The notes under the pieces: generated by a model
What the model was told of the DNA's origin: nothing
The model's database searches: none
Seen by the model: only the letters and a program-made list of their open reading frames with translations
Part shown: positions 45,829 to 55,979 of the stretch, in pieces
Layout: each line of letters opens with the position of its first letter
Position numbering within the stretch: the first letter of the stretch is position 1
Assembly (NCBI RefSeq): GCF_030445035.2
Contig: NC_080694.1
Location: 75,822,094-75,886,093, forward strand
From: Dasypus novemcinctus
Lineage: Eukaryota; Chordata; Mammalia; Cingulata; Dasypodidae
DNA: 64,000 bases
Direction of reading: 5' to 3'
Made by a program: the position numbers and the translations under genes

Positions 45829-45940
45829 AAAAAAGATTTATTTTTTATTACTTATTTCTCTCCCCCTCCCCCATTGTCTGCCTCTGTGTCCATTCGCTGT
45901 GCTCTTGAGTCCACTTGCATTCTTGTCAGGCGGCACCTGA
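45829..45940 (-). mobile_element. DAS-type SINE fragment (tail and distal body)
   Basis: Complement of the 3' third of the SINE: AAGATTTATTTTTTATTACT, CTCTCCCCCTCCCCCATTGT, then CATTCTTGTCAGGCGGCACC. Confidence 0.8.
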
Positions 45941-46300
45941 CTCTATACATGTTTTTAGAAAACAAAAGTACCAACGTTCTCAGAATTGTGCTCCCGAGGA
46001 GGCGACGGCTCCGCCAGCTCTGCCCTCACCTTGGTGCTCTCCCACGTCGTCATCACCACAAACGCGCTTTTTAAAACAAAAGTGAGAGCCGACTCTTCGG
46101 GACTTCTGTTCCCTGAATTCTCACGTCTCACTCAGACCTCCCTTCTGGCTCCACCCCGGGAGATACTGGTGGGGTCACCAGCGCTTCCTAGTTGGGGCCT
46201 TATCTGACGTGCCCTCAGCAGCCCGTGACTCACGCCTCGTGACTCGTCTCCTCCTTCCCTCCACCTGCTCTGCTCCCTCTGCTCAGCCTGCAGGCATGCC

Positions 46301-46460
46301 TGGAGAACCCACCCACCTCGGGGTCCCTTCCCTCCCAGCCTGGAGAACCCACCCACCTCGGGGTCCCTTCCCTCCCAGCCTGGAGAACCCACCCACCTCG
46401 GGGTCCCTTCCCTCCCAGCCTGGAGAACCCACCCACCTCGGGGTCCCTTCCCTCCCAGCT
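46301..46460. repeat. Four identical 40-bp tandem repeats
   Basis: The unit TGGAGAACCCACCCACCTCG + GGGTCCCTTCCCTCCCAGCC is repeated at 46301, 46341, 46381 and 46421. The four copies differ only at the last base (C in three, T in the last). Confidence 0.98.
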
Positions 46461-46499
46461 CCCACAGCCGCTCTCCAGTGACCTTTCCCAAAGGCAAGT

Positions 46500-47040
46500 C
46501 TGATCCCGTTACTGCTCGGCCTGAGATCCTTCAGTAAGACACTGCCTTACAACAGTCCTTTCTCAGCAGAGGTAGCTGCCTGGGGCGTGGGGCGAAGAGC
46601 TGGGCCAACACAGCAGGGAAACTACTTGATTCTGAGCCCCTTTCTCATCTCTCAATAAAAAACAAGACCCCAGACCATCAGCAGTTCCCTTCTGCCTTTC
46701 AGAGCTACGTGCGGTTCCCGGAAGACCCCCGCCCGGCTGCCCGGGTCCTGGGTGCCCGTCCCCTCCGTTGGTCCCGGGAACCTGGGGCCCTCAGCAGCCC
46801 CCTCCCCTCCAGGCTTCCTGCGGCCCAGCGCTCACCGACCGGCCTCGGGGGGACTCCCGGCCTGCACAGTCCACTGCAAGAGAGCTACGGGGCCGGCTGC
46901 ACAATCTCTGGCCAGACCGGACGTCCCTCGAGCTGGGACATCTTCCCCTTTGCGCCTCCAGTGCCAAGCAGAGGGAGGCCGGCAGGAGGTGGCGCCGCGA
47001 TAGCAGTTTGAAATAAATCACTTTTTCTCCGCTCATCTCC
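46500..47040. other. Intergenic flank of the orphan CpG island
   Basis: Increasingly GC-rich; no recognised gene. AATAAATCA near 47011 (plus) lies just before the island. Confidence 0.4.
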
Positions 47041-47044
47041 TGCC

Positions 47045-47620
47045 GTGGCGTGGGACTCCCTGCAGCGGCCAAGTTTACGGTCCGCGCGTCGGGAGGGGAT
47101 TCGGGGTTTCCTTAGAGGCTGACGGCGGCGGGCCCGCCCCCGGCTCTCCACCCGGCGCCGCCCCCAGGCCGCGCGCCTGGCTCGGGGAGGCGTCGCGAAG
47201 GGCTCGGTCTGCGTTTCGGGAGCCGGGGGCGGTGCGGGTGGGGCGCGCGTGCGGGGCCGCGGGGCCCCCGCCAGGCCGCGGTGCGTGCGGGCGCGCCCGC
47301 CTTCCTCCTGGGAGCGCAGCCCCCGGCTGCGGGCCCGCGGGGTGGGGCGCGGGGTCTCCCGCGCCCCCTGCTCGGCTTCCGGAACCGGCCGCCTCCAGCC
47401 CGGGCCGCAGCGACGAGGGGCAGCGGGGCCTGCGGGGGTGGGCGGGGGGGTGGCGCGTCGCGGGAGGCCCCGCCCGCGGCCGACCCCGCCCCCGGCCCGC
47501 CGTTCCAGGGCGGCCCCGCTGGGTCGCCGCCGCGCGCGAGGCGGGACCGCGCCTTCCTGGAGGCCTGCTGGCCCCCTCGGCGGGGGCCCACGCGAGGCGG
47601 TGGATTCTGTCCCTCGGTCA
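47045..47620. promoter_or_regulatory. Orphan CpG island
   Basis: G+C well above 75% with very dense CpG (GCGCGCGTGCGGGGCCGCGG and similar) over ~550 bp and no simple repetition. ORFs on both strands are arginine/proline/glycine-rich, as composition predicts. No gene recognised nearby. It lies ~9 kb upstream of POU5F1, where human has non-coding transcripts. Confidence 0.65.
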
Positions 47621-47723
47621 TCGTGGGGTTACGAGTGTTTCTGTGTCCTGACCACCCCCTCCCCCCGCATTAAAGGTTATTATTTTTTAAAATCTGCTTT
47701 TGTATCTGACCTTTCAGCATCTA

Positions 47724-50208
47724 TTAGGCTGGTGCAAAAGTAATTGCGGTTTTACGTTGTTTGGTATTGGCATACATTCTTAAATAAATATGGTTGTTAT
47801 ACATCATTTTAATGTGCATTTCTTGCCTTTTTTTTTGCTAATGACTTATCACTTGCAATTTACCTTATATTTATTTTAGGCTATGGAAATGATGTTAGAC
47901 AGAAAGCAAATCTGAGTGGTTTTCTTATTTGAGTTCAAAATGGGTTGTAAAGCAGCATAGGCAACTCGCAGCATCAACAACGCATTTGGCCGGGAACTGC
48001 TAACGAGCGTACAGTGCAGTGGGAGTTCAAGGAGTTTTGCAAAGGAGACAGATCCTTGAAGGTGGGTGTAGCAGCCGGCTGCTGGACGTTGACCAGGACC
48101 AGCTGAGAGCAGTCGTCAAAGCTGATCCTCGCAACTGCAAGAGGAGTTACCGAAGATTCACATCAGCCATCTACTGTCCAGCATTTGAAGCAAATTGGAA
48201 AGGTGAAACAGCTTGTAAGTGGGTGCCTCATGAACTGACCGAAAATTTTTAAAAGTCATTGTTTTGAAGAGTCGTCTTTTCTTATTCTACACAACAGCGA
48301 GCCACTTGTTTGGATTGTGATGTGTGATGAAAAGTGGATTTTACACGAAAACCACCGATGACCAGCTCAGTGTTGGACTGAGAAGAAGCGACAAAGCGCT
48401 TCCCAAAGCCAAACTTGTACCTAAAAAAGGGCTTGGTCACTCTGTGGTGGCTGCTGGTGGCTGCTGGTGGCTGCTGGTGGCTGCTGGTGGCTGCTGGTGG
48501 CTGCTGGTGGCCTGCTGGTGGCTGCTGCGGCCTGCTGGTGGCCTGCTGGTGGCTGCTGGTGGCCTGCTGGTGGCTGCTGGTGGCCTGCTGGTGGCTGCTG
48601 GTGGCTGCTGGTGGCTGCTGGTGGCTGCTGGTGGCCTGCTGGTGCCTGCTGGTGGCTGCTGCGGCCTGCTGGTGGCTGCTGGTGGCTGCTGGTGGCCTGC
48701 TGGTGGCCTGCTGGTGGCCTGCTGGTGGCTGCTGCGGCCTGCTGGTGGCCTGCTGGTGGCCTGCTGATGGCCTGCTGGTGGCTGCTGGTGGCTGCTGGTG
48801 GCTGCTGGTGGCCTGCTGGTGGCTGCTGGTGGCCTGCTGGTGGCCTGCTGGTGGCTGCTGGTGGCTGCTGGTGGCTGCTGGTGGCCTGCTGGTGGCTGCT
48901 GGTGGCCTGCTGGTGGCCTGCTGGTGGCTGCTGGTGGCTGCTGCGGCCTGCTGGTGGCCTGCTGGTGGCCTGCTGATGGCCTGCTGGTGGCTGCTGCGGC
49001 CTGCTGGTGGCTGCTGGTGGCTGCTGGTGGCCTGCTGGTGGCTGCTGGTGGCCTGCTGGTGGCTGCTGCGGCCTGCTGGTGGCTGCTGGTGGCTGCTGGT
49101 GGCCTGCTGGTGGCTGCTGGTGGCTGCTGGTGGCCTGCTGGTGGCTGCTGGTGGCCTGCTGGTGGCCTGCTGGTGGCTGCTGCGGCCTGCTGGTGGCTGC
49201 TGGTGGCTGCTGGTGGCCTGCTGGTGGCCTGCTGGTGGCCTGCTGGTGGCTGCTGGTGGCCTGCTGGTGGCTGCTGGTGGCTGCTGGTGGCTGCTGGTGG
49301 CCTGCTGGTGGCTGCTGCGGCCTGCTGGTGGCTGCTGGTGGCTGCTGGTGGCTGCTGGTGGCCTGCTGGTGGCTGCTGCGGCCTGCTGGTGGCTGCTGGT
49401 GGCTGCTGGTGGCCTGCTGGTGGCTGCTGGTGGCTGCTGCCGGCCTGCTGGTGGCTGCTGGTGGCCTGCTGGTGGCTGCTGGTGGCTGCTGGTGGCTGCT
49501 GGTGGCCTGCTGGTGGCCTGCTGATGGCCTGCTGGTGGCTGCTGGTGGCTGCTGGTGGCTGCTGGTGGCTGCTGCCGGCCTGCTGGTGGCTGCTGGTGGC
49601 TGCTGGTGGCCTGCTGGTGGCTGCTGGTGGCTGCTGGTGGCCTGCTGGTGGCTGCTGCCTGTCTGCTGCCCGTCTGCTGCCCGCCTGCTCCACTGCGGCT
49701 TTCGGAATCCCAGCGAAACCATTCCACCTGAGAAGTACGCTCGCAAATCGGTGAGATGCACCAAAAGCTGCAATGCCTTCCGCAGCACTGGTCAACAGAA
49801 AGGGCCCAGTTCTTCTCCATGACAACGCCCGACCGCACATCGCACAACCAACGCTTCAAAAGTTGAACGAATTGGGCTATGAAGTTTTGCCTCATCTGCC
49901 ATAGTCACCTGACCTCTTGCCAACCAGCTTCCGTATACCCCCGATCCCAACCCCACCCCCCGACTACCACTTCTTCAAGCATCTCAGAAACTTTTTGCAA
50001 AACCTGCAGGATGCAGAAAATGCTTTCCAAGAGTTCTTTGAATCCTGAAGTGTGGGTTTTTATGCTACAAGAATAAACAAACTTATTTCTCATTGGCAAA
50101 AGTGTTGTGATTGTAATGTTTCCTATTTTAATAAAGATGTGTTTGAGCCTAGTTATAAAGATTTAAAATTCATGGTCTGAAACCACAATTCCTTTTGCAC
50201 CAAGCTAA
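47724..50208 (+). mobile_element. mariner DNA transposon (Hsmar1/cecropia-like), decayed, with internal minisatellite
   Basis: Begins TTAGGCTGGTGCAAAAGTAA and ends with its inverted counterpart (TTAGCTTGGTGCAAAAGGAA on the minus strand), flanked by TA at 47722-47723 and 50209-50210. Inside are transposase remnants on the plus strand: MEMMLDRKQ near 47883, a CDEKW catalytic-Asp motif near 48325, HDNARPH near 49816, and PDYHFF near 49970. Several stops and frameshifts break the frame (for example soon after the start), so it is inactive. The wording and ends are closest to Hsmar1, the primate mariner behind SETMAR, as I know it. A 1.24-kb minisatellite splits the catalytic region. No autonomous function expected. 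Confidence 0.93.
48444..49690 (+). repeat. 10/11-bp minisatellite inside the mariner (GGTGGCTGCT / GGTGGCCTGCT)
   Basis: About 115-120 units: GGTGGCTGCT, GGTGGCCTGCT and the variant GCGGCCTGCT, arranged in higher-order runs. It begins right after the transposase VTVWW-like codons (TCACTCTGTGGTGG) and gives way through GCCTGTCTGCTGCCCGTCTG back to transposase sequence (CACTGCGGCTTTCGGAATCC). Seven open frames over it are artefacts. The plus strand has GG every 3-5 bases and CTG pairs. Confidence 0.97.
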
Positions 50209-50214
50209 TAGTTC

Positions 50215-50757
50215 TATCTCCAACTTCCCAAGTTGCAAGATAACTGGAAGTTTTTAAAAATTACACACATATATATAATTTTAGTAGAGATATTTTCACT
50301 AATATTTTTGTTAGAGAAACTCTAGGTTTACAGACATATCATGCATAACATGTAAAATAGAGTTCCTATGTACAACCCCATTTGGAAGCATTAGATATAT
50401 TTAAACTATAAATTACAAAAGTAATACGTGCTTGTGACAGAGTGACAAATGGCCCAACCTGTTTCCACCACCAGGAAGTACGGAAACCCTAGCAACAGTC
50501 TGCCCTGTGCCCCTCCGCTCGGGTCTCTAATGACCATAAAACCCATAGCTGCATATTTGAGGGTTTTATTTTTTTGCTCTCATGAAGACAGAATAGTAGC
50601 CTTCGTGTTACTCTGCAACTCAACAGACATCCCTCCATGTACCAGGTGAAACTCATTCCTTTTAATAACTGCGTGGTAGTCTACAGTGTGGATGTATCAC
50701 AATTTGCCCAGGCTTTCCACTTGATGGACATTTGGGTTGTTTCCAGTTCCACACTAC
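50215..50757 (-). mobile_element. Old L1 fragment, antisense (left of SINE)
   Basis: Reads as the complement of an L1 3' UTR: ATTCCTTTTAATAACTGCGTGGTAG, GATGTATCACAATTTGCCCA, and TTGATGGACATTTGGGTTGTTTCC. Continues past the SINE at 51219. Confidence 0.65.
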
Positions 50758-50769
50758 AAATCAAACTGC

Positions 50770-51206
50770 AGGTGGTGGACTTGGCCCAGTGGTTAGGGCG
50801 ACCGTCTACAACACAGGAGGTCCGCGGTTCAAACCCCGGGCCTCCTTGACCCGTGTGGAGCTGGCCCACGCGCAGTGCTGATGCGCGCGCAAGAAGTGCC
50901 CTGCCATGCAGGGGTGTCCCCTGCGTAGGGGAGCCCCAAGCGCAAGGAGTGCGCCCTGTAAGGAGAGCTGCCCAGTGTGAAAGAAAGTGCAGCCTGCCCA
51001 GGAATGGCGCCGCCCACACGGAGAGCTGACACAGCAAGATGACGAAACCAAAAGTGACACAGCAAGGTGATGCAACCAAAAGAAACACAGATTCCCGTGC
51101 CGCCGACAACAGAAGTGGACAAAGAAGACGCAGCAAATAGACACAGAGAACAGACAACCGGGGTGGGAGGGGGGAGGGGAGAGATAAATAAATAAATCTT
51201 AAAAAA
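50770..51206 (+). mobile_element. DAS-type SINE with TSD and internal duplication
   Basis: AAATCAAACTGC flanks at 50758-50769 and 51207-51218. The tail contains an extra copy of ACACAGCAAGATGACG.. ACCAAAAG (about 51030-51080), so one ~33-bp block is duplicated. Confidence 0.93.
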
Positions 51207-51218
51207 AAATCAAACTGC

Positions 51219-52840
51219 GATAACGGTCTTCACGAATTCTTGCCTGGAATTGCCTTCTTATTCCTATAGGAGATATTCCCCGTGGCGGATTGTGAGGTCG
51301 GGGTGGTGGGTATTTTATTAAAACCCTCAGATCATGTTCACGAACGGTGGACAACACGCCCAGCTGCAGAACGAGAGCCTGCTCCTTTCCCTGCCTCTTC
51401 CTCAGCTGGACATGCTTGCTGACCGATTACGTAAGGTTCGCAGGCCGAGCCTGGAGCGTCAGGCCTCCAGGAGGCCTCCATAGAGGCCGTGTGGGCCGGC
51501 AGGCCTGTCCCAGGGCTGGCCGTGTCGTGTGAGCCACCAGGGGATGCACCGAGGGGTGAGGTCTGGAAGAAGGCTGCGCCACGGCAGTGTCGGGGGCTGG
51601 AGATGCCCCCCCCACCCGCCTCCCTTGTTGGGAACGTGCTGGCTCACCCACAGGAGACTGGAGAGATCAGCAAGACGTTATTTACGTGTCCAGACTCGAA
51701 TCCCCATCTGGAGAGTCCTGGAAGCGGCCGTGCCCTGTGCCAGCCCACCCAGGCCCGCTTCCCCGAACGCCCTGCCCCCTCCTCCACCGGCAGGGAGGGC
51801 GTCTGGCCTAACCCAGACCATCACCGCCGCCTGCGCGGGGGTCTGTGTGCGCAGACCGTGGACGCCCCGGCAGGGCCTGTCCAGCTGGTTCTTGGCACAT
51901 AATCCACACCAGCTGGTGGTGCTTAACGGATGGTGAGGGAAGAGTCACCCACGACGAGGCAGAGGCCCCGGGAGCGAGGCAAGGGAGGGGGGCGCTGCTG
52001 GGGAATCCCAGGGGGACATTCCAATCTGGGCAGGGGGACCTGGGGGGAGGGCCTTTCCTGGGCATTTCTCCCCAGCAATCTCAGGCCCCTCTGGGATCGC
52101 GGCCCTTTCCCAGCGTTGGGGTGGGAAGATGGGAGCAGGGCAGACGAGGAGGCCCCACGTCCACCAGCCACGCTGCTGGGCCACTCGTGGAGTGGCTGGA
52201 GGCTCTAAAATGGACTGTTCTGCCTCTGTGGGCGCTGTGGGAGTGAGAGATGACAGCACAGCTCCCGGCTAACAGAACCAGCTCGAAGTAGACCACTGCT
52301 TCCCTCGCGGCTGCCCCCTCCCCACGACAACCCCTGAGCCTGCTCCGGCCCCACGGGGAGGCGGGGCATCCCGAGCCCACTCTGGCCCCGCGCTTGGGGC
52401 TTTCCTTGACCCTGCAGGCCACACGGTGGCCCTGGCCTCCCAGAGGCCGCAGCACTGCCGGGGGGCTGCTGAGTGTCGGGCCTGAAGCTCTTCCCTCCAG
52501 CCCACGTGGCTGCTGGGCTGGGATCTCCCCGTCCCTCCTGCAAACCTGGTGGCGAATCTCCTTCCTCTCTCTCTGGGACCTCAGCCCCATACAAATGGCA
52601 TTTGATAGGTTGAAAGAGCGTGGGGTGGGGGGGTACAGACAGAGTCCCAAAGCTTAAAAACAAATTGTTCGTGTATTTCTAGGAATATTGGGGCAGAATG
52701 TTTGATTTTCAGACTATCAAAACATCCGTCCTTGGGACGTCCCCTAGGTTCAAGGAGTCCACGCTCGAAGGCAGATAGATGCAAGAGTATAACGTTACAT
52801 TCTAAAAAGAAATATGCCACAAAAATGGAGAATTCCATTA
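51219..52840. other. Intergenic, GC-rich centre, no gene seen
   Basis: The first ~80 bases may continue the L1 fragment. The rest is GC-rich (51480-52600) with overlapping ORFs on both strands but no recognised protein, splice structure or repeat. Confidence 0.35.
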
Positions 52841-53790
52841 TAGCCTAATTTATGTAACCTGCCTGTTATTCCCGATTTGGGTTGTTTCCACTGCTTTGCT
52901 TTGACATTGCTGTGGTGGGGGTCCTCACACATCTGCCTTGCCCCCCAATTATCTCATCTTTATAATTATCAACATTTCAAAATTGCGGTACAATTTGCAT
53001 GCAGTGAAATGAACGGGTCTCTAGAGTGTGTGCGTCCTGAATGTCAGTGAACCTTCAGCGGTGTCATCCAGACCTCGCTGAGATGAACCCCCACTGCTCT
53101 TGGGAGTTCCCTCTGCTCCCCGCCCGCCGAGCCTCGCCTTGCCCGCGCTAAGCTCGGTGGGAAGGCCCTCAGGCAGCACAGCTCCCTGGGGCTCGCTGTG
53201 ATTTCCTCCCTGCACGCCCCTGGCCGTGGGTCCTTCTCTTCTGAGGAGAATCCTATCACACGGTTGTGCCGCGGTCTTTGGATGTTCGCGGTTTCCTCGG
53301 CTTGCGGCCCTTATGAGTAAGCAACTTTAACCTTCTTGTACACATTTATCTTCGTTTCTCTTGACTACATAGCAGAAGGTACGTCAGTCAGAGAGCACTT
53401 GCTTATTTTACCTTCATGAGAATCATAGATACAAAAGTGATTTCCGAAGTGGTTGCTCCATTTTATTCCCCTCCCGGCAATGTGTGCCCCAGACCCTTGC
53501 CGACACACAGAATCGTTAACCTTTTTTTTTAGTTTTGACCATTCCAACACGTGTGGTGATTGCTCATTGTGATTTTACTTTGCATTTTTCCCTGATGACT
53601 AAATGATGGTTAGGAACTTTCTCATGTGCACGTTGGCCATTCACGTATCCCCTTGTAAAATGCCTGTCTTACACACATTATTTTTTATTATTGAATCATA
53701 AGATTTTATTATATATTCTGGAAATAAACCCTTTGTCAGATTCAAGTATTGCAAATATTCTAACAAAGAACTTTTCTTAAAAAAAACACA
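52841..53790 (-). mobile_element. Old L1 fragments, antisense
   Basis: Contains TTATTCCCGATTTGGGTTGT, GGTGATTGCTCATTGTGATTTTACTTTGCAT (partial), TCTGGAAATAAACCCTTTGTCAGATTC and an A-rich region at 53770. These read as complements of L1 ORF2/3' UTR. Boundaries are rough. Confidence 0.6.
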
Positions 53791-54799
53791 AAAACAAAAA
53801 AACCTCAAACCTTCCGGAGGGCAAAACCCACTGATTTCTCACACATTGTTGACAATTATGCCCTAGATTGTGAGGGCCAGGGCTCCAGGAATTTCACATT
53901 ATTCCCCTTTGTATTCAGAAACCAGGCAGGGCACAGTATTTAATTTCTAGGAGGGGCCCAGAAGCTGCTGGAGGAATTCATTCCTCAATTTGTAAAAACG
54001 AATTCAGAAGATTTTCCCAAAGATTGTGTAAAAAGCTAAATAATTGTCAATTCTCTTTTCTAAGCTTTGAACCTAAAGATGAATGCTCGGTGTCAAGCCC
54101 TCCCCTCATCCTGCCTACTCCACGCCCAGCGGTTGACACCTGCTGTCTACAACGCCTCTTCTCCATCCCGGCTTCAGCTCAAACTCCTCTAGGAAACGGG
54201 CTGAAGGTCGCTGCCATCCTCAGCGCTGCGTGTCCTCATCTCACATAACCTTTAGCAGCATTCCTCACACCAGACACTCCTTTTTATTTGTATTTTTTGC
54301 TTAGTTCCTGTGGATTTGTTTCACGAATGTTATTATGAAGTGGTTCTAGTGGGAAGAAAAAAAAAAGATTTATAAGGAACTTCTGTGACGCCAGCACTCA
54401 GCTTTGTCAAATAGTAACATTTTTATAATATTTTTTATTTGCAATATATATGGCAAATAATATAAATATACGCAGGCAGTCCTTGCTTTGCATAGTTCAG
54501 ATATGCTTGAGTTTCATTGCACCTTGCAAAGGAAGGACTGCCTGTGGGAGGACTTGTGTCTTGAATTTGGTCTATGCTTTTACGTTTTTCTAATTATTAT
54601 TATTTTTTATCCTGTGGTTTCCATGTTTTCAGACTTCATAAATGGTTTCTTGCTGGATGTATCATTTTGCAACTTGCTTTTTTAGTTAACATAGGACATG
54701 AATACATGTTTATACAAATAGTTAATTTGTTTGTGTTGCTGGTTGGTGTTTCAAGGTATAAATATGCTACAATTTATCTCTTTTCCTCTTAATTGGCCT
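53791..54799. other. AT-rich intergenic, possible L1 remnants
   Basis: No gene recognised. Parts between 54400 and 54790 (TTTTCAGACTTCATAAATGG, ACATAGGACATGAATACATG) may be further antisense L1 remnants. Confidence 0.35.
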
Positions 54800-55015
54800 T
54801 TAAGTTGTTTCTAGTATTTTCCTATTAAAATGTTGCTACACTGAAATTCTGGGACATCTCTCCTGATGCCTGGTGCAAGCTCCCCTGGGGTGTGCATTTG
54901 GGAGTGGAATTCCTGGGTAGCACGTGTGCACGTTTTTGGCTGCACATCACACCAAGCGGTTCTTCCCAGCGGTTGTGTTAATTTATACCCCTTCCTTCTT
55001 CTAAAAAACATTCTC
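54800..55015 (-). mobile_element. Old L1 3' UTR remnant, antisense
   Basis: GGGAGTGGAATTCCTGGGTAG followed by GCGGTTCTTCCCAGCGGTTGTG matches the L1 antisense pattern (GGAGTGGAATTGCTGGGT.. CCAAAGTGGTTGT). Confidence 0.5.
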
Positions 55016-55269
55016 TTTCTCCTTTTTTAATGTTTTTTTCTTGGCTTCTGGGGTGTCATGCAGTTCCAGTGTTCTTCCTGTCAGTCCTGCCCCTCTGGCT
55101 GCCCCTCAGCCCCCTTGGCCCGCCTTTCCCTCGAGGGTTGGGGTGCTCAGAGGGACCCATGCCCTGGCTCGCCCCCCTGCCCTCTTAATTGCTGTTCTTT
55201 CATCAGGTCCCAAGATTTTAAAGAGATGGCCCCAAATATGTCTTTCCACATATTTTTTATAATTAAAAA

Positions 55270-55960
55270 ATAACCACACCAAAACAATATTACTAGGAAT
55301 GGCAATTTGACAATAGCTTACCAAATTAAAAATGCATATACCCACAGTCCCCCTTGGAGAATTTGTTGTCCAAAAATATACTTGCATGCCTGCAAAACAA
55401 CTCTATTCAAATTACATAATGCAGCATTGTTTGGGGAAAGAAAAAACAAAGAAAGAAAAGAAAAAGGAATAGAGAAAAAGAAGAGTCCCAAATATCTATA
55501 GGCAAGGGACTGGATAAGCATCGCATAGCTAGCTATACAGTGGTATATCATGAAACAGAAACTTAAAAAAAAAAAGACTCAGAAGCTTTTGATGTACCCT
55601 CATAGGATGGGCTCCATGATAAATTGTTAAGGGGAAAAAAACCAAGGTGCAGAAAAGCATATGTAGTTGAAAATTTGAGTGAAAAGGGAAAAAGAATAAA
55701 TATATACCCATTCATGTTTCCTTGTATATGCACAAAATGTCTTTGGGAGAATAAACATAAAACTAACATCAGTGGTTGCCTGTTGGGGATGGGACAAGGT
55801 GAGAGGGAGACTTTTTAACTTTTGAATTTTGAACCAAGTCAAACCGCAAAAGATAATTCTAAGAAAGACAAAACCAACAAAACAAAACCTCGAAATAAAA
55901 AACATAAAAATCTCAAATGGAAATAAATCATTTACCTTTATTAGGATAAAAACAAATAGT
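55270..55960 (+). mobile_element. Probable old L1/LINE 3' end, sense
   Basis: GCAGCATTGTTTGGGGAAAG and GCAAGGGACTGGATAAGCAT and GTGGTATATCATGAAACAGA follow the L1 3' UTR order (GCATTGTTTG.. GGGACTGG.. TGG.ATAT). Diverged. Confidence 0.5.
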
Positions 55961-55979
55961 TTAAAAATGTTATCATTCC

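Noticed and set aside
48282-49895. Minus-strand open frame of 537 aa (and other 270-467 aa frames) over the mariner
   Set aside because: Translations are only PPAATSSHQQ- or LLVAAGGCWW-like repeats of the 10/11-bp minisatellite and start and end in the transposon. Not genes.
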